The position numbers were made by a program, and so were the translations under genes. From an uncultured Bacteroidales bacterium (GTDB lineage: Bacteria > Bacteroidota > Bacteroidia > Bacteroidales > UBA932): DNA of 64,000 bases. Below the pieces are notes generated by a model, which saw only the letters and a list, made by a program, of their open reading frames with translations, was not told the origin of the DNA and made no database searches. Shown here one piece after another: positions 51,254 through 58,619 of the stretch (positions within the stretch are counted from its first letter, which is position 1; every line of letters begins with the position of its first letter). The stretch lies in contig CASFLY010000130.1 in the NCBI GenBank assembly GCA_949295645.1, positions 1 through 64,000 of the forward strand. The letters run 5' to 3'.

Positions 51254-53821
51254 CTATAATTCTGCGCTCCGCAACCCTTTTGCGGAAACTTTCACTGCCG
51301 TTCCGCGGGTGACGATGACGGTCAGCTGTCCGTTGAAAAGGTGCATCTGCGGCTTGTGGAACGCTTCGAGACAGGTCGGGTCTCCGTTGGCCATGGCCAC
51401 GAAACGCCCCTTGTCCCCGGTTTCCACCTTGACAAGCCTGCTGTCTGTCGGGACAGGATTTCCGTTCCTGTCGACAACGCTGACATTCAGATATACCAGT
51501 TCATCTCCGGTTCCGCACCTTTGATTCCTGCCGGCATCGGTTCCGTTTCCGCATTGCCCGTCCTGCGGGCATCCCGAACCGTTCCACCGGTCTTCGGTTA
51601 TTTTCAGGGCGTATGCCTTTCCTGCCGTCCTGACTGTCTTTTCGGCTACAGCCCTCCCGTCGGTGTCGTACGCCACAACTTTCAGTTCACCGGGTTCGTA
51701 GACGACGTCGTCCCACATCAGGCGGAACCTTTCCATCACGGTGCGGGCATCCTCGCCTCCCTTGCCGCAGGAGCGTACTCCGAAACCTTTGTCACTGAAC
51801 TTTTTGCGACCATGGCTTACTCCGTTTACGAAAAGTTCGGCTTCAGGCCAGGACGTGTAGACGAAAACCGGTGTCGTTTCCCCTTCTCTGCCTTCCCAGT
51901 TCCAGTGCGGAAGGATGTGCAGTGTGGGTTCCTCCGTGTTCCAGACGCTTCTGTAGAGCCAGAAACGGTCTTTGGGAATCGATGCCAGATCGATGATCCC
52001 GAACATCGAAGAATGGTTGGGCCAGGCATCCGTGTCGTACGGGGACGGCTCTCCGAGATAGTCGAAACCGGTCCACACGAACTGCCCCATCACCCATTTA
52101 TGGTCTTCATCGGCTGCCAGGTCATCGTCCGGGATGTTCGACCAGGAACAGAATTCGGTGTCGTAGGAAGACGACTGGTGGTCAGAATGCAAGCGGTCGT
52201 ATCCCACCTCTACAGGGAAATGGTAAGTCCCGCGCGAACTGACGGTGGAAGCCGTTTCGGAGCCGAGTATCAGGCCTTGCGGAAGCAGTCTGCGGGCTTC
52301 CGTGTAGCGTCCCACCTTGTAGTTGAAGCCGGCCACGTCCAAGCGGGCTGCAAAGCCGTTTTCAAGGACGGCATCGAACTGGTCCATACCGCAGGTGACA
52401 GGCCTTGTCGGGTCTTCCCTGTGACAGATTTCCTGCAGGAACACGGCGGTTTTCCATCCTCCTTCGGCCCACTGGGACGGCACTTCGTTCCCGATGCTCC
52501 ACATCACGACCGACGGGTTGTTGCGGAAATGACGCAGCATATTGACCATATCCTTTTCAGCCCACCGGTCGAAAAACCTGTGGTACCCGTTCTCGCACTT
52601 GGCCACGTCCCATTCGTCGAACGGCTCGACCATCATCATAAAGCCCATCTCGTCGCACAGTTCCACGAGTTCCTCGGCAGGCATGTTGTGCGAGGTGCGG
52701 ATGGCGTCGCAGCCCATATCCTTGAGCATTGCAAGCTGGTGGCGTATCGCAGAGCGGTTTACGGCCGCCCCGAGAGGTCCGAGATCGTGGTGAAGGCAGA
52801 CGCCCTTGAACTTGCGGGCTTCTCCGTTCAGGAAAAAGCCTTCTCCGGGCCGGACTTCTATGCTGCGGATGCCGAAGCGGGTGGAACAGGTGTCCTGCAG
52901 TTCATACCCGTCTGTAACAGTGATCTTGTGGCGTCCGGTCCAGTCGGTCACGATGCCGCCTCCCGTGAGAATCTCGGTTTCGGCAGTGTACAGGGAAGGG
53001 CTTTCGGGCGACCAGAGCTGCGGACGCTCCACGGTGAGCTGCTGTTCGAAGGGGAGGCCTTCAGCCTTGCGCCTTGTGTCTGTGGCCGAGGCGACTTCCC
53101 GTCCCGAAGGATCCCTGATGACGGTTTTCAGTGTGACGACGTCCCCTGTCTCCACACCCTCCACTTCTGTCCGGACGCTGACACAGGCATAGTCTTCCCC
53201 GGCGTAAGGAGTCGTGATGTACGTTCCCCAGACCGGAACATGCACGGCCGGGACGCACAGCAGCCTGACTTTGCGGTACAGCCCGGCTCCCGGGTACCAG
53301 CGCGATGACTGGGGTCTGTTTTCCAGGAGGACGGCGATTTCGTTGTCTCCGGCTTCGACCGCATCGGTGATGTCGCAGTGGAAGGAGTTGTAGCCGTACG
53401 GCCAATGGCAGACTTCCTTGCCGTTTATGCTGACGCGGGCTTCGCTCATGGCTCCGTCGAAAAGGAGGATGTATCTGTAGCCTGCGGCCAATGAGTTACT
53501 GTCAATGGCAATGCTGCGTCTGTAGGCTCCTTTGCCCATGTACGGCAGGCCGCCCGAGCGTCCCGTCTTGACGGAAGCCGTTTCTTCACCGTTCTGGACC
53601 ACAGCCACTTCCTGCAGGTCGTTGGCCCTGTCGAAAGGTCCGGTTATCGCCCAGTCGTGCGGAATCGCGACGGTTTTCCATCCGTCTTCCGCAGCGAGGT
53701 TATGGTCCTGCCGGAATTCCCACTCGTCCAGCAGGACGCTGCTGCGGTCCTGCGCCGCGGCGGCGGTGCTTCCGCAGAGGGTGATGACGATTGCTGATAA
53801 TATTATTGTGTTCAGTTTCAT
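51254..53821 (-). CDS. GH2-family beta-galactosidase
   Basis: An 855-residue exported enzyme (signal peptide ending STAAAAQ) that should remove galactose from beta-1,4-galacto-oligosaccharides in the periplasm. Domain order: jelly-roll sugar-binding domain (about 25-190), Ig-like domain (200-310), TIM barrel (315-620) with acid/base Glu446 in MWSIGNEVP and probable nucleophile Glu522 in LGSETAST, then C-terminal Ig-like domains with a Gly/Cys-rich insert (WNGSGCPQDGQCGNG). The start at 53821 is preferred because an upstream ATG adds a very basic run. It is the last gene of the galactan locus, separated from GH53 by 207 bases of repeats and a hairpin. Confidence 0.93.
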   Translation of the reverse strand: MKLNTIILSAIVITLCGSTAAAAQDRSSVLLDEWEFRQDHNLAAEDGWKTVAIPHDWAITGPFDRANDLQEVAVVQNGEETASVKTGRSGGLPYMGKGAYRRSIAIDSNSLAAGYRYILLFDGAMSEARVSINGKEVCHWPYGYNSFHCDITDAVEAGDNEIAVLLENRPQSSRWYPGAGLYRKVRLLCVPAVHVPVWGTYITTPYAGEDYACVSVRTEVEGVETGDVVTLKTVIRDPSGREVASATDTRRKAEGLPFEQQLTVERPQLWSPESPSLYTAETEILTGGGIVTDWTGRHKITVTDGYELQDTCSTRFGIRSIEVRPGEGFFLNGEARKFKGVCLHHDLGPLGAAVNRSAIRHQLAMLKDMGCDAIRTSHNMPAEELVELCDEMGFMMMVEPFDEWDVAKCENGYHRFFDRWAEKDMVNMLRHFRNNPSVVMWSIGNEVPSQWAEGGWKTAVFLQEICHREDPTRPVTCGMDQFDAVLENGFAARLDVAGFNYKVGRYTEARRLLPQGLILGSETASTVSSRGTYHFPVEVGYDRLHSDHQSSSYDTEFCSWSNIPDDDLAADEDHKWVMGQFVWTGFDYLGEPSPYDTDAWPNHSSMFGIIDLASIPKDRFWLYRSVWNTEEPTLHILPHWNWEGREGETTPVFVYTSWPEAELFVNGVSHGRKKFSDKGFGVRSCGKGGEDARTVMERFRLMWDDVVYEPGELKVVAYDTDGRAVAEKTVRTAGKAYALKITEDRWNGSGCPQDGQCGNGTDAGRNQRCGTGDELVYLNVSVVDRNGNPVPTDSRLVKVETGDKGRFVAMANGDPTCLEAFHKPQMHLFNGQLTVIVTRGTAVKVSAKGLRSAEL

Positions 53822-53840
53822 TCTTTGTTTTTTTTTACTT

Positions 53841-53934
53841 GTCATCTCGAGCGGAGCCGCAGGCGCAGTCGAGAGATCTGTACGTATTATGCGCCTGTTT
53901 TATAGGCAGATGTCTCGACTTCGCTCGACATGAC
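53841..53934 (-). repeat. Palindromic repeat element, copy C
   Basis: Same element as copy A in the opposite orientation, with arms differing by a base or two and a different centre (about 26 bases). It lies just upstream of the GH2 gene. Confidence 0.85.
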
Positions 53935-54006
53935 ACTGTGAAGGGCATTCGACATGACACCGTGAAGGGCATTCGACATGATACTGTGAGGGGCGCTCGA
54001 CATGAC
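53935..54006 (-). repeat. Tandem array of three 24-base repeats
   Basis: Units at 53935, 53959 and 53983, read on the minus strand as GTCATGTCGA, a three-base variable part, then CCCTTCAC or CCCCTCAC. They share the pattern of the array at 49601 and join the palindromic element at the same edge. Confidence 0.85.
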
Positions 54007-54030
54007 ATTGAGGGGGCACCCCTCAATGTC
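54004..54030 (-). terminator. Strong hairpin at the end of the GH53 gene
   Basis: GACATTGAGGGG and CCCCTCAATGTC are perfect 12-base arms with a 3-base loop, overlapping the first bases of the GH53 stop codon. No T-run follows. It may reduce read-through into GH2 or protect the upstream message end. Confidence 0.65.
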
Positions 54031-55147
54031 ATTCTGCCGCAGCCTCGGTGAAGGCATCGAGGGCGCGTGTCGGCCTGCCGTTCTCGTCGAAGGCCCCTTT
54101 GTAGTAGCCGTTGTAGCCCGGAGGGCATTCAGGCTCCCAGTAGAAGACCCCGAGGCAGTGCCCAGACTTCTCGGCCCCTTCCAACAGTTCGCAGAGCTGC
54201 CCGTAAGCCGTGTCGGGGTCGTCGTACTGCATACCGGTCTCGCATATCATCACATCCTTGCCGAACTTGTTGTACAAAGTAGTGATGTTCGAGACGCATT
54301 GTCCTATCCTTTCCGATGCGCTTTCAGGGTAGAGGGAAAGCCCGATGACGTCGTATTTGCCGCCGTGGGCCTTCAGACTGTTGCAGACAGTCCTGGCATA
54401 GTTCGCATCATGCCCTCTGTCGATATGGACGATTACAGCTGCATCAGGATAGACCGCCTTGGATGCCTCATAGCCGGCGTTTATGAATCTTGTGAAGTTG
54501 GCAGGGCTGGATGTGAGGTTGCCCCCTGCAGCCGTAGTCGTGGTTCCGTCCGAATTTTCGTCGACGTCGGTGTGGTAGAGCATCCCGTGGGTAATTTCAT
54601 TGCCCACCTGGACCCATTCCACATTGGTGATTCTGTTGTTTTTGAGTATGGTCAGGACTTCAGTGGTGTGTGCGGCTACTGCCTCGGCCAGTTCGTCAGT
54701 GGTGTAGTCCAACCAGGCTTCCGGAATGAGCTGTGTGCCCGGGTCGGCCCAGGTGTCGCTGTAGTGGAAATCTATCATCAGTCTCATACCGAGTTCCTGT
54801 GCCCTGGCGGCCTTGACCAAGACATCCCCGGCATTGCACCAGCCGTTGTCGGGATCCACCCACACGCGGAGCCTTATGGCATTCATCCCGATTTCTTTCA
54901 TCAGGGCGGTGCACTCCATGGTTTCCCCGTCGGCATTGCTGAATGTGTAGTTCTCGTTTTCGAGCTGGGTCACCCAGCTGATGTCGGCCCCGAGTGCGAA
55001 GCCTGTGCTGACTTCCGTCTTGTTTCCGTCGGATTCTTCCCCGGCAGCAGGAGTATAGACCGGATTTACTTCCGAGCATCCCGTCATCAGGAGTAGTACT
55101 GTGGCCAAAAGTGCTGTCATTGTCCTTGTATTGTTTGATTGTAGCAT
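54029..55147 (-). CDS. GH53 endo-beta-1,4-galactanase lipoprotein
   Basis: A 372-residue lipoprotein (LLLMTGCSE, Cys24) expected to cut beta-1,4-galactan side chains of pectin at the cell surface. The GH53 barrel covers about 50-370: FALGADISWV, AIRLRVWVDPD, LMIDFHYSDTWADPG, acid/base Glu184 in WVQVGNEITHG, nucleophile Glu303 in MICETGMQ, and GVFYWEPE near the end. The start at 55147 is chosen because it gives a basic residue before the hydrophobic core and a 12-base spacing from susE. Its place in a SusCDE operon with GH2 fits a galactan locus. Confidence 0.95.
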   Translation of the reverse strand: MLQSNNTRTMTALLATVLLLMTGCSEVNPVYTPAAGEESDGNKTEVSTGFALGADISWVTQLENENYTFSNADGETMECTALMKEIGMNAIRLRVWVDPDNGWCNAGDVLVKAARAQELGMRLMIDFHYSDTWADPGTQLIPEAWLDYTTDELAEAVAAHTTEVLTILKNNRITNVEWVQVGNEITHGMLYHTDVDENSDGTTTTAAGGNLTSSPANFTRFINAGYEASKAVYPDAAVIVHIDRGHDANYARTVCNSLKAHGGKYDVIGLSLYPESASERIGQCVSNITTLYNKFGKDVMICETGMQYDDPDTAYGQLCELLEGAEKSGHCLGVFYWEPECPPGYNGYYKGAFDENGRPTRALDAFTEAAAE

Positions 55148-55159
55148 AGATTTTCGGTT

Positions 55160-56959
55160 TTATTGGAGTTCAAGACTGTATGTCATATTCGTGTAGTCGC
55201 CCAGATTCACCTTGATGAGGTAGATGCCTGTGGCTTCAGGCTTGATATTGTTATTGTTGTCGCCCGTCACAAGTTTCCCGTCGGATCCGCCGTACTTGTA
55301 TTGCCAGTTGTCTCCGAGGACTATCTGGATGCCGTCGCCTATTTCAGTTATCTCGCAGGTGGCCTGCCAGGTTCCGGACCCGTAGTCGAACGTCATAGGG
55401 TCGGAGGAAAGCGACCAGGCGTTGAATGTCCCGCTGACGCAGAGCGGAAGCGCCTCTTCGGCCCAGGTCTTGGTGTTCATATCCACCGTTATCCTTGTGA
55501 GTCCGTATTCCGCAGGCCAGGCGGCATAGACAGCATTCCCGTCGACAGGAGGCACTATTTCCGCCAGACTGTGGCTATCGGAGGACGAAACCCCGTATCT
55601 TGTCCCGTCGGCAGCGACTGCTTCAGTGCTGAACGTGAAGTTGTAGTAGCAGGCACCGGTACTTTCGTCCCAGGTCTCCGGAGTGGAGAAATAACCCGTA
55701 TAGTGCCCGTCCCTGTCCGGAGAATGGAGGGTGGAGGCAAGCTTCTCGGGCCAGTAGTTCCCGTCTGCAGTGTTCCAGCTGTAGAAAAGGTAAAGGAATT
55801 CAGGCATATCCTCTCCGGTCCCCGGCTCGTACTCCTCTCCCGTGTTGATGTCCACGGCTCCCTTGTGCAGTTCCCATTTTCCTTCGGTCATTCTCAGGAA
55901 AAGGGTGTAGGTACCGGCTTCGGCCGTCGTGATGCCGCCTGTCGCTGTTCCCATAGATGCGTTCGAGATGGTCCCGTCCGCAGCTGCCGCTATCGAGCCG
56001 GAGGTTTCGGCATAAGAGCCGGTGCCTGTGGTGCTGTTGTACAGGCCTCCGGTGTAGTCGAGCTGTATGGTCTGGTTGTCGGCAGTGGTGGCAAACACGA
56101 GGTAGAAGGCTTCCTTGCTGCCCGAATAGTTCATTTTCAAGGCTTCGGAAGAGCCTGGAGTCAGCGTCATTTCGGAAATCGAAGTACATTCCCAAAGGCG
56201 TCTGGACGTACTCATAGTCACATAGTAGCATCCGGCAGGCTCAGGGAACCAGGCATTCCAGGTTTTCATTTCGGCCTTCTGCTCGAGAGGGAAAGGATTG
56301 CCATCTACATATCCGCCCCATATCGTGCCGTTGCCCTCTACGAAATAGAAGTTGTACCAGCTTGCGACGTGTACGAAGCCGGCGTATTCTCCGCCTTTTT
56401 CAGTTGTGGCGGGCAGAATGGTGTCAGTCCCCCAGTTGCCCATGAAGCCGACCAATCTGACCCTGCTCATATCTATGGTGTACGGTGTCACGGTGATGCT
56501 TATCGTGTTCCCGTAGGAAGCAGTGCCGGTGTTGGTGCCGAGGGCGGTGCATATTCTGATGTATATGGTCGAAGGCACTTCTCCCTGCAGCCCGAGGCCG
56601 GAGAGAAGGTTGTTCAGTTCCATGGCAGTAAACTGGATGTTGGAAGAACCTTTCGGGATGATCTGCTCCACACTGGTCCCGAAATCTTCGGACGTGGAGA
56701 ACTGGATGGAATATACGGTGACGTCATCCGTCATCTGGGCGTCCGGATTGCTCAGAGTAGCGTTCCCGAGTTCGTCCCACCATAGAGTCAGTGCTAAGGA
56801 GGAGCCCATATCCTCGAGCAGGACGATGTCCGTATCGGCCGTGCCTATGGTCGCGCCGTCTTTGTCGATGGTCGCCGTCAGCATCTCTCCGTCCTTTGCA
56901 CAGGAAAAGAGAAGAAGCGAGGCTGCCGCCAATGATAGTATATGCTGTAATTTTTTCAT
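55160..56959 (-). CDS. SusE/SusF-like glycan-binding lipoprotein, galactan locus
   Basis: A 599-residue lipoprotein (LLFSCAKD, Cys20). The N-terminal SusE domain (about 20-165) has SLALTLWWDELGNATL and ends SITVTPY. Tandem starch-binding-like beta modules follow: VRLVGFMGNWG with YNFYFVEGNG, a middle module (YLFYSWNTADGNYWPEKL), and a C-terminal one (LCVSGTFNAWSLSSDPM, ending MTYSLEL). These surface proteins hold the glycan near the SusCD complex. It lies 30 bases after susD. The likely ligand, from context, is beta-1,4-galactan. Confidence 0.88.
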   Translation of the reverse strand: MKKLQHILSLAAASLLLFSCAKDGEMLTATIDKDGATIGTADTDIVLLEDMGSSLALTLWWDELGNATLSNPDAQMTDDVTVYSIQFSTSEDFGTSVEQIIPKGSSNIQFTAMELNNLLSGLGLQGEVPSTIYIRICTALGTNTGTASYGNTISITVTPYTIDMSRVRLVGFMGNWGTDTILPATTEKGGEYAGFVHVASWYNFYFVEGNGTIWGGYVDGNPFPLEQKAEMKTWNAWFPEPAGCYYVTMSTSRRLWECTSISEMTLTPGSSEALKMNYSGSKEAFYLVFATTADNQTIQLDYTGGLYNSTTGTGSYAETSGSIAAAADGTISNASMGTATGGITTAEAGTYTLFLRMTEGKWELHKGAVDINTGEEYEPGTGEDMPEFLYLFYSWNTADGNYWPEKLASTLHSPDRDGHYTGYFSTPETWDESTGACYYNFTFSTEAVAADGTRYGVSSSDSHSLAEIVPPVDGNAVYAAWPAEYGLTRITVDMNTKTWAEEALPLCVSGTFNAWSLSSDPMTFDYGSGTWQATCEITEIGDGIQIVLGDNWQYKYGGSDGKLVTGDNNNNIKPEATGIYLIKVNLGDYTNMTYSLELQ

Positions 56960-56989
56960 TTTCCTTGTTTTTAGAATCCGGAAGCGTTT

Positions 56990-58606
56990 TCAGAATCCGA
57001 TAGCGTTGTTTATTTTCTGGAGTTCGGGGTTGACGGAATATTCCGCCTCCGGAATCGGCAGATAGCAGTATTTGTCATCTGTTCCTGCACCTTCCTGTAC
57101 CCCGGCTTTCCATTGCCAGAGATAGTCGGAAGAAGTGTATTTCCCGAACCGGATAAGGTCGGTGCGGCGGATGCACTCCATATACAGTTCCCGCAGCCTC
57201 TCATCACAGAGGAAGTCGAGGGTCACGTCAGCGTCCTGGACATCCCCGGAATCATCCCCGTAAGCCCTGCCGCGGACTTCATTTACATAGTATGATGCGC
57301 TCTGGGCCGCTCCGGTCCCGCCTCTGACTATGGCTTCGGCCATCATCAGATACACGTCGGCAAGCCTGAGTACGGGGAAGTCCGTATTGGCCCCGTCGGT
57401 GCTGCAGTCGCTGGCCGCCTCGCCCCCGTCCGTAAGGTTGGTCCATTTGCAGATGCGGTATCCGGTGGAAGCGTCATCGTGGCCGGATATTTCGACATCC
57501 CTGTCGGTCACTGTGTATGTCACCTCTCCGCCTGCCCCGGTGACAGGATCCGATCTGTCATAGCCGATGAAGCGGTACCTGGAGTCCGATGCCGGGTCGA
57601 AGGCCTGAACCAGGTCAGGACGGGCCCTGAGGTTGTTCCAGGCTCCGGAGTTCAGCGTGCCCCAGACATTTGCATAGTCGGCGAAGTTGTCGAGGACGCA
57701 GCCGCAGGTGATGAAGGTCGTGGCATCCCAGGTGCTGGTGCGGGTGGCGTCGCAGGCAAGGGCGAAGATGATTTCGTCCGTACGCTTGTGGTTGTCGGCA
57801 TTGAACAGCTGCGAATAGTCTCCGGCAAGGGAATAGCCTGACCCGATAACATTGTTGCAGGCGGCGATGCACTCGTCGTAGTACTTTTCTCCGGTGTAGA
57901 CTTCGCCGTTCAGGTACACTCTTGCAAGCAGGGCGTAAGCCGCTCCCGTAGTGGCGTGCCCGTAGTTGTCGGCTTCAAGCAGCGGGGCTATTTCCTCGAG
58001 TTCCGATGTCACGAAGGAAAAGACCTGTTTCCTGTCCCGTATTTCAGGGATGATATTGGCGCCTATCGGGCTGTTCTCATCCACGAACGGCATTTTGGCG
58101 TAGAAATCGATGGCGTGCGAATAGGCGTATGCCCGGAGGAATCTGGCTTCATTCCGGTATTTTTCTATCAGAGCACGTTCGGAATCCCCGAAAGCCGAAA
58201 GCAGTTCCTCATCGGAGGCGTTCCGGATAAGGTCGTTGCTCATGGCAATGATGTTGTAGATATGGTAGTACATGGCCGAGCACCAGGGGTCGCTGGCCGT
58301 CCAGGAGAGTCCGTTTATGTCGGTGAGGCTTTCGCCGGCGAGCCAGATGGCATCGCAGGCGTCGGTAGAACAGTCCTGGAACATCATCAGCGTCCTGAGG
58401 TAGTTCTGGCTGCGGGTCTCGTCCGAAACGCTTGCTACCCTCTGTATCAGGGCTGCATAGATGCCGTTAAGGGTGCTCTGGTAGCCCTCTACCGTAGAAA
58501 ATACCTGACTCGACGTGAAACTTGTGTGCGGTTTCTGGTCCAGGTCGCAGGACGAAAGCCCGGTCATCATCACGGCAGCAGCCATTGCATATATAATCTT
58601 TTTCAT
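56990..58606 (-). CDS. SusD-family glycan-binding lipoprotein, galactan locus
   Basis: A 538-residue lipoprotein (TGLSSCDLD, Cys20). SusD features are KYRNEARFLRAYAYSHAIDFYAKMPF, the duplicated helices near DNYGHATTGAAYALLARVYLNG, and the C-terminal DERLRELYMECIRRTDLIRFG. It pairs with the SusC encoded 13 bases upstream and would bind galactan oligosaccharides. Confidence 0.95.
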   Translation of the reverse strand: MKKIIYAMAAAVMMTGLSSCDLDQKPHTSFTSSQVFSTVEGYQSTLNGIYAALIQRVASVSDETRSQNYLRTLMMFQDCSTDACDAIWLAGESLTDINGLSWTASDPWCSAMYYHIYNIIAMSNDLIRNASDEELLSAFGDSERALIEKYRNEARFLRAYAYSHAIDFYAKMPFVDENSPIGANIIPEIRDRKQVFSFVTSELEEIAPLLEADNYGHATTGAAYALLARVYLNGEVYTGEKYYDECIAACNNVIGSGYSLAGDYSQLFNADNHKRTDEIIFALACDATRTSTWDATTFITCGCVLDNFADYANVWGTLNSGAWNNLRARPDLVQAFDPASDSRYRFIGYDRSDPVTGAGGEVTYTVTDRDVEISGHDDASTGYRICKWTNLTDGGEAASDCSTDGANTDFPVLRLADVYLMMAEAIVRGGTGAAQSASYYVNEVRGRAYGDDSGDVQDADVTLDFLCDERLRELYMECIRRTDLIRFGKYTSSDYLWQWKAGVQEGAGTDDKYCYLPIPEAEYSVNPELQKINNAIGF

Positions 58607-58619
58607 ATCTGTTCCTTTT

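Noticed and set aside
51341..53308. 655-codon plus-strand reading frame opposite the GH2 gene
   Set aside because: Antisense shadow of a beta-galactosidase whose catalytic motifs are all intact; no recognisable fold or start signals.
55163..56785. 540-codon plus-strand reading frame opposite the SusE-like gene
   Set aside because: Antisense shadow; the minus-strand protein has a lipobox and clear SusE-type modules.
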